DNA from: Cryptomeria japonica
Taxonomy: Eukaryota > Streptophyta > Pinopsida > Cupressales > Cupressaceae
Assembly (NCBI RefSeq): GCF_030272615.1
Contig: NC_081406.1
Location: forward strand, 173,112,861-173,176,860
DNA length: 64,000 nt
Direction: 5' to 3'
Every line of letters begins with the position of its first letter. Position 1 is the stretch's first letter. This document shows positions 11,431 to 23,415 of the stretch, one piece after another. Under the pieces are notes generated by a model. That model did not search any database, was not told the origin of the DNA, and saw nothing but the letters and a program-made list of their open reading frames with translations. A program made the translations under genes and the position numbers.

Positions 11431-12410
11431 AAATCCAAAGACAAAACTAGAGCTGGTTTTCAAAAGGAATCCCTTCCTAAGATTAGATTCAAAGGGAAAC
11501 CCAAAAAACCTCTATATCAACCAATTACTCTAAAGAGGCCATCCTTGATTATATCTGTGGCACCCACAACACCAACATCACCGACACAACTGATAATCCC
11601 ATCAGTAGAACCAACTACGCCAATAAAAATACCTGCAACACCAATAATCCTACCTACAACACCAATAATCCTACTTGCAGGACCGACAATCCCACCAATA
11701 GCACCAATAATCCTATCGGCAACATCGATAATCCTACCTGCAACACTGATAATCCTACCTGCATCACCCACAATCCCACCAATAGCACCAATAATTTTAC
11801 CTGCAGCATCGATAACACTATCAACACCACCAACAATATCGATAGAACTGATAATTCCATTAGCAGTATTAGTGGCACCCGCAGTACCAGCAATTCCATC
11901 TCCAAACATACATAAGACGGTCACAAATACACTATTCAACTCAAAAGACATCCTAGTTTGGTACAATAATCGGGTGCTCGAGAGTGATTTAGAGACAAAC
12001 TCCCATGAGTAGAAATTTGATTCAGTGCATCTCAATACTTCAGATGAGGAAGATACATCACCCCCTCCACCTCGCAAAGACATACCTGTTTATGGAGAGG
12101 CATGGATTAAAACCTTTTGGGGTCCTACACTAGAAGCACCTTCCACAGACCCTACGTCACATCCTACGCCTGAACCTGGCAGGGAGAGTACCATCGAGGA
12201 CCTTCACGCCATTGTATTAACCCTCACTGACACCTCTCACACACTTAACTTGATCGATGAGGTAATGCCCATTATCCATCCTGATCTCAAAGAATGGAAT
12301 CAACCCAACCCCCCATGTCTTGACCACTTCCAAAACGATGAGGCAATCATAGACTTTTTGGAACTATGAGATAACATACCAAGCAAGGATCACAAAGCTA
12401 TCTTTCCCAT
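11431..12410 (+). pseudogene. Linker of the right Tat polyprotein with Pro/Ile repeat expansion
   Basis: In the same phase as the protease. Between 11,550 and 11,910 it encodes a degenerate repeat of about 6-8 residues of the type PTTPIILP / PPIAPIIL, written in DNA as 18-24 base units. The rest is acidic and Pro-rich (TSDEEDTSPPPP, HPTPEPGRE) and ends with HKAIFP. There it is fused to the integrase C-terminal module by a deletion. One TAG (12,010) interrupts the frame. No enzymatic motif; I regard it as a structural spacer. Confidence 0.55.
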
Positions 12411-13013
12411 TTGAGGTAGGTGATCTTGTTCTCAGAGATAATCCTCACAACCAACCAAATAGAGAACACCAGGGTAAGTTTGAATCCAACTGGCTGGGTC
12501 CATATGTTATCACTGTTGTATTCGAGTCTGGGGCATATCAGTTGGCAACTTTAGAAGGAGAACCACTAGCAGATCCAATCAACAACATGCACCTCAAACG
12601 ATTTCATAAATAAGTTGTACAGGGCATCAAGCTCCTCCACATACATCAAAAAATACTCAAAACAGTCAGAAAATGTCCTGAAGAAAATACAAAAAAAAAG
12701 AAAAAAAGAAAAAAAGAAAAAAAAACTCGCACATTTGAGGTAGGTGATCTTGTTCTCAGAGAGAATCCTCGCAGCCAACCAAACAAAGAACACTAGGGTA
12801 AATTTGAATCCAACTGGCTGGGTCCATATGTAATCACTGTTGTATTCGGGTCTAGGGCATATCAGTTGGCAACTTTAGAAGGAGAACCAATAGCATATCC
12901 GATCAACAACATGCACCTCAAACGATTTCATACATAAGTTGTATAGGGCGTCAAGCTCCTCCACATACATCAGAAAATACTCAAAACATTCAGAAAATGT
13001 CTTGAAGAAAATA
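12408..13013 (+). repeat. Direct duplication of the integrase end (two copies of about 282 bp)
   Basis: Bases 12,408-12,689 recur at 12,732-13,013 (offset 324) with only scattered substitutions, separated by an A-rich spacer of 42 bp. Each copy covers the integrase C-terminal module and the start of the 3' untranslated region. The first copy starts at the deletion junction (CATTTGAGG), so duplication and deletion may be connected. Confidence 0.85.
12411..12612 (+). pseudogene. Integrase C-terminal (GPY-like) module after a large deletion
   Basis: The translated segment reads FEVGDLVLRDNP, GKFESNWLGPYVITVVF, GAYQLATLEGEP and INNMHLKRFH. These correspond to the same module of the left element (GDLVLRENP, LGPYIIT, GAYQLST, IHLKKF). 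RT, both RNase H domains and the integrase core, about 3.5 kb in the left copy, are missing between the linker and this module. The segment is repeated at 12,735-12,936. Confidence 0.7.
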
Positions 13014-15234
13014 AATTAAAAAAAAAAATCAAAATCAAGAAAATAGTAAAGAAAAATCATACATCCAAATGGTGAAAACCACTTCGGTGGCACCTTGGGT
13101 AAGTACAATGGTGAAAACCTGGCAAACAGGTGCCACTCATAAAGGCTATGACTCCATTGTCTTTCAGACTTGTTGCGATCACATCCATTGCATCCATTTC
13201 ACCCATCATTTATATCACGGCTTGTTATTGATTTGCAAACAAGGTTATTCCTTCATGTGTCCTGCATCTGTTTTCATAGCGACACCTAACTGGGGGCAAT
13301 GTCCTTATACTTGCTGCTGGAAGTGGATTCTACATTACTTGTGATTCATTGGGTTGCTCATTGAATATGTCTTGAAATAACACCAAAATATTCATAAAAT
13401 CTAAGCAAACACCAAAAACGTTGAAAAACACTCACAAAATCCAAAAACATGTCAAAAACATCAAAAATCAATAAAAAACATTGCAACGCATATCAATATT
13501 CTTTGTACATACACATCACATCACAGAAACAAACAAAACAGTTTTGAGCTACTGAGACAATGAGGATCACTTATCAAATCGATTAACCAAATCAAAAACA
13601 TCTGCACACAATCGTCTTTGCAAGGATGCATCCTTCCTCATAGACAAGAAAAGGTACCATTATCTTTGACAAGAAAATTCGGTTTGGCTGATAAGTACTT
13701 GGTCAATTTGTTATTTATTTATTTATATATATCAAGTTCTTACACTACTCCAAGATATCCATAATTTATTAGAGTAGTCGGGTGGTTCCTAATATCTTTT
13801 TCTTTATTTATTATCTATGGATTGTTCCAATGAAGTTTTGGGGCATGTACTAATGGTGTTTACGTGGGAAGTTCACTAAACTATGTGATCCTATGCAAAA
13901 TATAGTCATGGATCACTATGGCTTACTGACTACAGCGTATACCTCGACCATTTGCGCATGAACCAGTATGGAGGGTAACTTTTCCTTGTCTATAATGATT
14001 TCTTACAGGTGAAATGCTCAATCTTGGTTCTTACTACCTTAGCCAAGAACGATACTATAATGCTCGATGAGGAAAACAAAGCACTATGAATAGTCTATGG
14101 ATCGTCATCTCATCTCCTCTATTTATAATGCATTCTGTTGCATCTCACCCATCCATTGACTCATTCATTATTCATATCTATTGATTGCATGCTAGTAATT
14201 CGGGCTTCTATGAGAAAGCACCTAATATATGTTTGTCTTGGGTACAAAATCATGACAGAGTTATTTGATACATCATCTCACATTTTTCATTCCACATCTA
14301 CGTATTCTCACCAACTCATCATGAAAGCATGTCATTATCATTTAGTTGCATTGCATGCATTCAATGCATTATCATTTACTTGCATCTAGATTCATTTAGA
14401 TATTCATTTAAGTGCATAAATTTATTCATCACATTAGTGAAGTTAAAACATCAAGTGCATTTGTTCTCATTTTCTTGCATTTCGTCATTTCATTTTGTTG
14501 CATTAACTGCATTTAACTTCATTTACATACCTTTCAAATCACATCATTTAACTTCATTTTAAGTTATATATTAATCATTGATGTACATGTACTTTGTCAT
14601 TAAGGTACATTGGCTATCATCTAGTTGCATCTCAATCATACACAATCATTCATCATCATTTATTTAATTTAATTCATTTATCCTCATTTACTTACATTTT
14701 ATCAAGAACATTCATCTAGATTCATTAAGATGTATTCATTATCTTTTAAAGTTGCATTAAGGTGCAATTATTCATTATCATTTATTGGCATTCATTTAAT
14801 CATTAAATGCATTCATCCAAAGTGATATACATAACATTTGTATAAACATTTGTTCATCCATTTAAGTGCATTCATCTAGAAACATACATAACATCTTCAT
14901 AAGCATTTCAAATATTTAGATTCATCTTAAAAACCATGCATCATTTACTCATATCACACTATCATTATTCATTATCATACATCATCATTACATCAAATTG
15001 ATAGTATTACAAAAACATCATCCATTCTCCACCTGCATCCACATGATTAACAAAATCATCCATAACATGCATAAAGCAAATCATCCATGACACATATCTA
15101 AGCATCAATCATAATCATCATCCTGCATAAAAACATACATGTCATCACATACAAACATATCATATAATCAGAAACACCAATAAGATCTCCTCATATATCA
15201 CATCATATCTCACATCACAAAAATAATCCATGTA
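13014..15234. other. Non-coding region between pol end and antisense PMD, right element
   Basis: No gene recognised. At 13,070-13,135 it contains GGTGAAAACC and CAAACAGGTGCC elements shared with the left element (3,870-3,960 on the minus strand). Near 13,290 a purine run (CTGGGGGCAATG) resembles an internal polypurine tract. From 14,130 to 15,000 the sequence is dominated by degenerate ATTCATTTA, TGCATT and ATCATTTA repeats, followed by CATCA-rich DNA. Confidence 0.45.
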
Positions 15235-15492
15235 TCAGAGTACAATGATGTCAAAAATATATCGGCTACCAAGAGCCATCCAAGTCACAGTCTCAATAAC
15301 AAAGTAACAAAGTGCATAAAAACTCTCAAATATCACTCTGGCCAGATGCTGTAAAACCACCCCCTGCTCCTCCACTACCCCCTGCTCCTCCACCACCCTC
15401 ACAATCTCACTGAGGAGGACCCATAACACCACCACTTCTCTGAACCCTTTGAGATCGCTCTGCTCTCGTTTGCCACATCTGGGAATAGCTCA

Positions 15493-17170
15493 ATGCCTGC
15501 TGACTACTCGGTACTATCTGCTCATATAATCCCCGCCAGTAATCTATCTCCTCCTGAGCCCATTGCATCTCCCTTAGCACCTCCCCACTCAGACCTTGTG
15601 CTCTACCTACAACTCATCCTCTATCCTACAACTCCCTCAATCTGCCCGCCAGATCATCTCTCTCTCGCATCACTACCCTCAGCTCAACCTCCTATTCAAA
15701 AAGTTGGACATCTCTAGCTACAATCTCTACCTCACTATCCTCTAACCGTGTCTGCAACTGTATAATCATAACATCCCATAGATCTCCCTCTCCTCCACCT
15801 ATGGCTCCCCCTCCCATCTCCATAGGATCCTCTCCTCCACCTGTGGCTCCCCCACCTATCTCCATAGCCTCCTCTCCCCCACCAACATCCCTACCTCCTT
15901 CTCTAGCCACTCCCTATATCAATGGACCATGTGATAGTTGTAACAAATTCCCCCCTCTGACTCTCCTCTATAATCATCCTCCTCCACCACCTCCACCTCC
16001 AAATCCACCCCCACCCCCAAATCCACCACCCTCACCCCCTCCACCTCCTCCACCACCTCCATCTCCTCCTCCACCCTTGCCTCCTCTCCTCCTTCGTCGT
16101 TGTCTCCTATCATCCTCAAAAGATGGTATGGGCTCAGCCGGATTTGAAATGCATGGTACGATACTACATGTACTCCTTTGTCACTCTTGCATCCACAATC
16201 TCTGACCTCATATGCCATGGCCTCTCTTGTAAGGTCTAGAACTCTACCAAGGCCTGATCATACGGTAACACTGGCCCCCACTGAAATGTCTCTCGTACTG
16301 CCCGTGCATACTCCCCTGACCCCCTCGACAATCCCTGCCTCCGTCCAAACTGCCTCATCACTCTCCCTGGCACTTGTCTCTCTACCAAGTAGGATGTGCG
16401 ACCAATCAAAAAGAGTGTCATAAATACATACAGTAGCACCTGTGCATCATCCTCCCAAGGCTCACACTCGATATATGACCTCCATATCACTGAATCTAGG
16501 TCATCTAAAGCCCGTCGCCAAAACTCCAACTTCCCTAGATGGGGTTGGCTCATCAAACCTCCATACATATACACATAGGGCTGATCTATCGCCCTAAATC
16601 TCAAGCTAACTGACTGTGTGACTGGAAGGTGCTCCAAAGCCCAGATATGCAGCAATGTGATCCCTACCCCTAGTGATCTACCCTCCCGATACACTACCTC
16701 ATGTAACTCCCTGTATAGGTGTGTTAGTACACATGGCCCCCATGCATAGTAGGTCCCCTCTGTCACCATATTCTCTATCACCTAACCCCACTCAACCACC
16801 AACCCATGTGCTCGTACAGTGCTGCTATCTCCTCCCAGGCTATAGAGCCATCCTCAATATAAATATCATCAACAAATATCCGCTGCATTGTCGTTGTCCT
16901 TAGTGCTCGATCATAGGTCACCAGCTCCCCTCTGATCGGGATATGTAGTATCCTCCACACATCCTCTAGCGTCATTGTCATCTCTCCCATCACCAGGTGG
17001 AAGATACATGTATCGTTATGCCACCGCTCAGCCAGTGCTATCATCAGTCTGTGATTCATCTGAATCACAGGAAGATACATCATATCGTACAACCCAGTCG
17101 CAGTGAGGCAGTCTATCTTTGCCTTTGTACATTGCTCTCACAGCTGCTGAGTGGCGGGATGTCGCTCCTG
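15493..17170 (-). pseudogene. Plant mobile domain (PMD) protein frame, right copy, broken
   Basis: Read on the minus strand from 17,130: GLYDMMYLPVIQMNHRLMIALAERWH, FHLVMGEMTMTLEDVWRIL and DDIYIEDGSIAWEEI form the N-terminal half. After a frameshift at about 16,780 come YYAWGPCVLTHLYRELHEVVYREG, LLHIWALEHLPV, QPHLGKLEFWRRALDDLDSVIW and ETFQWGPVLPY. The rest (15,500-16,150) is Gly-rich with a short coiled coil (QLQTRLEDSEVEI). A TGA lies in phase near 17,148. Compared with the left copy, a segment around the frameshift seems deleted. It lies antisense to the plus-strand gag-pol, as in the left element. Nuclear roles are known for some host PMD proteins; for this copy nothing beyond family membership can be said. 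Confidence 0.75.
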
Positions 17171-18258
17171 CATCTATAAAACAGGCAAGTCTTCCTACAC
17201 ACATCAACAAACATCAGTTGTTTTACTACAAACTATCTTAAGTTTTCCACCTAGAATATCAACAAATACTTTGATAAAGTATCTTCGAGTCTCAACAGGA
17301 AATCGATTATGGCAATCCTAGACTACAATAGGCATTTATCGTAATGACATAGTCTCAATGGGGCTTCTATAATTCACCAAAACAACCAATAAAACAATCA
17401 AACTAAGGCATCAGGCTATGTTCTCTAACACTAGGGCATCTTTATCACAATAGCGCTATTCTGCTAACAATCGTGCTACAATTTTTGCACAAAAGCACTA
17501 AACAATCAAATGTGCTAAAACAACTACACAACAGTGCTATTCAATAACAACAATGGTACAACAAACACAAAAACGTGCTAATACTACAATAGCGCTATTA
17601 CTATGCAACGACAATGCTAAACCTACCACAAGCACTACAACTACTATACAATAGCGCCATTGCGATACGATAGCGCTATTTTAGGTGACAAAAACGCTAA
17701 AACACAGTTTTAGTGCTATTGTCTTGATTGGACTTTGATGCTTGAAAAAACATGCCAAAAATGCACAAAACACAAAATTCAAAATTTTCATATTGCTGGT
17801 CCGTAGTCATCTAGCCGCTGGAATTGATAGATCTACTCTAGCCAGTGATCTGCTATAGGCACAGGCATGATGGTCATTGCTCACTCCTTCACCAAAAGTC
17901 ACTATCAGAGCTCCAAACTGCTAGAGAGATAGGTGCAAATGAGCCTATTTTTACCCCTCCCCACCCATATATACCCTCCATCCCTGACCCTAATCCACCT
18001 CGCTCATCATCGCGGTCCTTGTAAACTTTCCACACCTCTCATTTCTCCATTTTACCCCCTTTTTTTCCCATTCTTTCACCATTATTGCTAATTTCTACTC
18101 TTCTACCTCCCCCCAACTTCTTTCTCTTTTTCGAGAGATCGCCCGATTTTTTGAAATTTTTTGGCAGGCATACCACCCACTAAGTTAACATTTATGGGAC
18201 ATATTTCTTCACACCTATCTTTCTTTCTTTGAAATGACGCGATAAACCGCACCGTCTC
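17171..18258. repeat. Spacer with AATAGCGCTATT palindromic repeats
   Basis: No gene. Between 17,440 and 17,725 the motif AATAGCGCTATT, itself a palindrome, or close variants (CAGTGCTATT, AATAGCGCCATT, GTGCTAA) occur about ten times. The position between antisense PMD and LTR matches the TTTTGTCAT repeats of the left element. The remainder is AT- and C-rich and featureless. Confidence 0.6.
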
Positions 18259-18271
18259 AAAGAGGGGAAAA
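18259..18271 (+). promoter_or_regulatory. Polypurine tract before the 3' LTR
   Basis: AAAGAGGGGAAAA lies directly in front of a TG. This is the usual arrangement of the second-strand primer of LTR retrotransposons on the plus strand, and it agrees with the plus orientation of the upstream protease. Confidence 0.6.
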
Positions 18272-19686
18272 TGTAGTCACATAAATCTGTCCACTTAATT
18301 AAATGAATATTTACTATTTATTTGATTATTTAACCACTAGTCATTAGCTAATTAAATTAATATTTAATTAATTCATCTCTAAACTCTTATGCTATTAGCT
18401 AATTAAATTATCCAATTTATTTGAATTAATTCATTAAAACCACATCCCCAAATCAATTAAAATGAATAAAACATATTTATTTAATTTAACCCCTTTCCTC
18501 CTTTAAATAAATAAATAAAATATTGATTTAAAATCCCTAAAACTACCCCTCCACTTGCATTCTCCTACAAATGCAAGTTGCACCTATTTTGTTGAAATAA
18601 TGAATTTTATTTTAATTAAAATCCTATTTTCTCTCACCCACCAAACCCACTTGTTCTTCTAATCCCTTTCTATATTCTTCTAAACCATTCCTAATTAGCC
18701 TAATCCATTTCCTCATCATTGTCACATTCCTAAGAAACTTGGAGTCACTTCTCAAAGCCTCAAAGTCTTTGAAAAGCATTAAATGACTTTTATTCTCCCA
18801 CAAGTTAACCCCTAAAGTCTTCTAAACCCTTTATGGTTCTTACACAACCATTTATGGATTTTACATAACCATTAATGGTTAAACTCAACTCACCCACATA
18901 GTTAGATACATTCCCTCTAACTCAACCTCCAGTTAACTCATGGGTCTCTTCAAGCATTCATTGTTTTGACTATGGTTATCCTCACTAACTCTTGCACAAG
19001 AGTTTATCCATTGGATAAAGGCATTATTCATTGGATAATGACTTTATTCATTCAACTCATGCCTAACCTTACCTTCTAAGCTAACCTTCAAGTCATCTCA
19101 AGCCATCTCATGTTGACATTTGTCATCTTGGGATTGGGTTGAAATCCCTCACATGGATCACAAACCCATCAATCCCGACCCTTGTTGAGATTACTCAATC
19201 TCAACCATCCATTTCTCTATTTTTCTTATAAATAGAGCCCATTCCTTCATAATCCAGATCCAGAAATCTTGTATGCATCTAACTTATAGTAATTTGAGAG
19301 AGCATTTAGGAATACAATTACTTTTAACATAGATAATTAGGTGCTTTCTTTCATAATTAGCTTGTTTGTCTTTTCATAATCATAATCTTCATTTTCATAA
19401 TCTTGAACCTCCATAAGATATCCATAATAGTGCAAAAAGTTGCTGAGAGCCACACTCATGTGGAACTTGTAGAGGAGAGGAACAAGGGAGGAGCAACTAT
19501 GAGCATTTTAGAGAGCATTTGGGAGGTTTTAGTGACTTGCCTTCATTTTTGTATGCTTTCTATAACATGTTTGATATCTCTCTTGATATGCATGCTTAGG
19601 ATTGTATTTTCCTTCATTTTTTTTTTTTTGATTGATACTACTAACACTAACGCTTGACTTGTCTGTCTGTGTGTGTGTTTCTAACA
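18272..19686 (+). mobile_element. Candidate 3' LTR of the right Tat element (about 1.4 kb)
   Basis: It begins TGTAGTCACATAAATC right after the polypurine tract and contains a promoter-like TATAAATAG at 19,227-19,235. It may end at CTAACA (19,686), shortly before sequence homologous to the 53.6-kb segment begins (about 19,719). The right border is inferred from that homology and the CA end. No second LTR is in the window to confirm the ends or a target duplication. Confidence 0.45.
19227..19235 (+). promoter_or_regulatory. TATA box of the candidate LTR
   Basis: TATAAATAG followed by AGCCC, about 950 bases into the candidate LTR, fits an LTR core promoter directed rightwards. Confidence 0.45.
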
Positions 19687-19718
19687 ATCTTTTTTGTAGA
19701 GCATCACACTCAAATCTA

Positions 19719-21690
19719 GAATCAGCTAAATGATACACTAATGGATTGGGGAAATTTGATAAAATTAATAGATATAAGGTGTTTAAAAAGATTAAATAAT
19801 GTTGTATTAAGGAGGAGTACAAACATAATTTTATTTACATACACTTTTCTTCGACTCATTATAGATAATATAGATATGCATTTGAAATCTTTACTAGAGT
19901 TATATTAGCACTTTTATTTGCATGTATCACTAATCTCTCAAACAAGTATTTGTAAATTTAAAGGATGTTGTCACATGGAAGAGAACACTACCACACATAC
20001 CAAAACACAATATTTTTTTATAGATCATCACTGCACCAAAACAAATAAATTTTCACATGCTTATATCATTGTGCAATTTAATGAAAAACAAAGTTCTCAA
20101 AACTTGATTCGAATAATCTACAAACCAAAATCTGATCAAAGACATTAAATTGTTAGTTATTCTTCAATGGCTCATTTCAAAATAGCAATGCTCCATATGT
20201 AATGAAAAGTGGCAACAAACACAATTAGAGAGAACTAATAGAACACTTAAAGGATCGCCTGATTTATTTAACAATCTACCATGAACACATCTAGTTATAG
20301 ATAATTCTTGCATAATTGTGTCTTCTTATGCCTTCCATAATATAGTAACATCCCATACAAAATATTAGGTGCGATGTCATTTGATGCCCTAGAATACAAA
20401 TGTGACTACCTCTATTCATAGATGGATCTAAAGATCAACCAACAACCATATTTTACATCATTTAGCTCGTTCATGGTGTGGGGAAAAGTAAATTGCAATT
20501 CACAATTTATAATCAACTTATTTTTTCATCACCAATACCATTTATAAGCAATGAATAATACTTGTACAAGGAGGATAGGACATTCTTTGATCATGAAAAA
20601 ATAATTAAGTTTCAAGTCTTCAAAGTAGCCATTTTCCATGCAATCACATTTCAAGTCACTCATGGCCATTGCATCATCAACTATGTAGACTTATACAAGA
20701 ATTCAAGCCTTTGAAGTATCCAATTGTACTTATGTGTGATCAAGATATCTCCCTATGCTAGTCACTTCCATGCAAGAGCATTGAGTGTTTGCTAGTGTGT
20801 GGAAGGAGTTAGGTTTTGTCTTTTGTTCAAATGGAAAACTTAACGAGGCATGACCACTATTTGTATGTGTAAAGTTGAAGTCTAAGTCTATATAATGACT
20901 ACATTGTAGACTTAAAAGCTTGGAGTGCACCTTAGTATTTTGTATTTGAGGAATCCAAGTTCACATAATGTCTGACATAAGAGCACAAGATCCCAAACAA
21001 GGACACAACTTGAGAGATACAAGGAGGGATGACATGTCCAAGAGAAAATATTTTCAAGCTTTGGATGTTATGACATTTTTTGTAGCATGTAAAGAGGGAG
21101 GACAAGTTTGTCATGTATTTGCCTTGTGTGGGGTCTAGAGAACTAGTTGCAAGATAACTATTTACAAAATTTAAAGGGGTGTAAAGTTGTAAGTGAGGTC
21201 TATGGCCTACCAAAGGTAAGACTTACAAATTTTAGGGATTAAGAAGAAATTGAAAATTTATAAAAAGTATAAAGTGCAAAGGAAGAGGGAAAGTCCAAGG
21301 TAAAAAGATGTAGTGGGGGCACGAGTGTATAAACACATTATAGTTTGCAATATGTAAAATATAAAGTGCAATTTCACTCTAGAACCCAACCTCAAATGGA
21401 TTGTGTATCTACAGGTATGGAACACAAGTATGTAGCTACAAGTTTTTTATATAGGTTCACCAAATGAGTAATAGTAGGGGCATGTGGTGCAAAGGAAAAT
21501 TGTAATTAAGATATCATGAAAACTACAAAGTCCAATTCTACTTTACAACCTAAGCTTGATTGGAATTTTGTATGTGAGATTTAGAGATTGAGGAGAAAAT
21601 TATAGGTAGGAGCATAAATTAAAATATACAAACAATAGCAAAGGATGAAACATATTTTGCACTTTAAAATTTATAATAAAGATATAAATT
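19719..21690. repeat. Old duplicated segment, copy A
   Basis: Long collinear similarity to 53,645-56,058. Examples: ATACACTAATGGATTGG at 19,730 and 53,650, CTTATGCCTTCCATAATAT at 20,325 and 54,690, and GCACTTTRAAATTTATAAT at 21,660 and 56,010. No coding region is recognisable. It is interrupted on the left by the Tat element. The function, if any, is unknown; it could be an old unclassified repeat or part of a segmental duplication that includes the HIPP locus. Confidence 0.7.
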
Positions 21691-22335
21691 CAATCATGTC
21701 TTTTCATACAAAAAGCTTGTAGATTGTAGAGTTAATTTATATTTTCACTCTTTGTATAATACAACCAGATTCTATGATCCACCAAAATAAGATCTTATTA
21801 GGTAGGGGAGAGGACCTAATAGTTAAGCACACTAACTTCACACTTCTCACAATCCTACATGAAAATTTCAAATCACTCCCAATTTTATATAGTTGCTTAG
21901 TTGGCAAGTCCCCTGCTTATAACTAAGGTTTCGGGGCCACACCATCAAATATGATGCCAAATCAACATGCTTTTTTCCAAAATGTTCAAGACAACTTAGA
22001 AAAAAGGTGAGACCAAGGGTCGTGCAAAAGGGAGACCCAAACTTGTGCCGCTGATGTGGCATCATAAGGGTTGCCTTTCATTCAATTATGGATAATCATT
22101 ATTAGCAGCAACTTTAAAGTCACAATTATTAGTGCAATATTGTCAAAAAATTAGACATTAAATCAACAAGTGTTACTATTAAATCAACAAATGTGAATAT
22201 TAAATAAACGACTATTATCACAACCATTTAAACGTGCTCATATACTCGATCCATCACCTAATAAATTAGTTTCTTTTACACTTCCTCCTCTACAAATTGC
22301 AAAATGCAATTTCACAAACCGTGAGCACAAATTCC
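21691..22335. other. AT-rich stretch without recognisable feature
   Basis: No gene, RNA or repeat that I can support. The matching interval in copy B (56,060-56,460) has different sequence. Confidence 0.5.
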
Positions 22336-22620
22336 TTAATCATGGAATTTGAACATACGTAGCATACCTTCAACATCTGGAACCCGCTTCAGTGCCTCTG
22401 TCGACATGTTTTTCTTACAAGTTGATGAACAGAACAATTGAATGACTGAAGCATCTTGCGGAAATTTGTGGTAGATTATCACTGGATATGGCAGGCCTTG
22501 GCAACTGGCACTGACGCTCGCTGTGCCCAACATTGATAGTTGGAAGCAGTATGTTAAACAACTTTTTGAACCATGCCAGTTTGGCACCTTCCAATATTTT
22601 TTCTGTTGAGAAGACCACAT
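22336..22620 (-). pseudogene. HIPP exon relic (HMA domain fragment)
   Basis: On the minus strand the sequence encodes IVLFIN and, after a one-base frame change, CKKNMSTEALKRVPDVEG followed by a GTATGC splice-donor-like sequence. This resembles the exon 2 region of a heavy-metal-associated (HMA) domain gene: a beta strand, then a Cys-bearing loop, then helix 1. The intact gene at 52.3-52.8 kb has the equivalent [22 protein letters not shown]. Upstream DNA (22,470-22,620) is also similar to the upstream region of that gene. No exon 3 is present, so this is a dead fragment. An almost identical relic lies at 56,890-56,960. Confidence 0.55.
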
Positions 22621-23323
22621 TTGTCCTTCAAATTTAAAATGTCATTTTTCTATGCAAACATTTTGACTCTCTTGTATAAATTTAAATCCAAATGCTTACA
22701 GTCAATTGCAAGGTCATTAAGCAAGTGATGTTTCTGCGCAACTTATGTTTCTAAAAATTAAAACTAGTCATTACATAAAAAATCAAATAAAAAGGTATTT
22801 GTAGTCACAAAATTGAAATAATTACAAATAAGATGTTTCTCTTTTTATATATTTATCTCTCTCTCTCTCTCTCTCTCTCACTCCCCGTACATACCTCTTT
22901 ATATCCCAGTCTCTCTTTCTATCTCTCTATATCCAACCTTACAATGTCATTTTTATATGTAAAAATTCCTACTTTCTTTTATAAACCTTAATTCAACATT
23001 ATAATCTGATTTTGGTGTGCATTGGGTATGTCAATAATGATTGTATTCACCAAGTTCATCATTTTTAGCATATAATGGAACAATGCATGAAGCCAATTGT
23101 GAGGCAACTGAGCAAATGACGTTTGTGTGTAACATATGTATCCATAGATACGTGGTAGCTTTAGATTTATTTTTTTCTTGCAAGTACAAATGTCACATAT
23201 GAATGTAGTACTAAATGGTTGATATTTAAAAAAATTGAACTAGAAGTCTATCTTGAAATGCTCATTACACCCAAAAACTAAACAAGAAGGTAGTTGCAGT
23301 GATATAATTGAGATAGTTACAAA

Positions 23324-23330
<7 letters not shown>
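22620..23330. repeat. Internal duplication of about 0.3 kb ending in CT microsatellites
   Basis: The block 22,620-22,880 (AATGTCATTTTTCTATG, AAGCAAGTGATGTTTCTG, TTACAAATAAG, then a CT repeat) recurs in diverged form at 22,940-23,330 with the same order and a CT repeat at the end. The 57.2-57.4 kb region carries a further similar copy. Confidence 0.55.

Positions 23331-23415
<85 letters not shown>

Larger units (their letters stand above)
10240..19686 (+). mobile_element. Right Tat-type Ty3/gypsy element, internally deleted, with antisense PMD and 3' LTR
   Basis: Plus-strand order: protease, G-patch, repeat-rich linker, then a deletion joining the linker directly to the integrase C-terminal module, a non-coding stretch, an antisense PMD frame, a polypurine tract at 18,259-18,271 and a candidate LTR. 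The 5' LTR, gag and the start of pol are absent, cut off at the head-to-head junction near 10,240. Layout and protein similarity match the left element, although the two are clearly diverged. Confidence 0.7.

Noticed and set aside
11517-12083. 188-codon Gly/Ile-rich minus-strand frame
   Set aside because: Antisense shadow of the Pro/Ile repeat in the Tat linker.
15801-16205. Proline-rich plus-strand frame resembling an extensin
   Set aside because: It lies opposite the Gly/Glu-rich tail of the right PMD frame, which has family support on the minus strand; no signal peptide or SPPPP-Tyr pattern.
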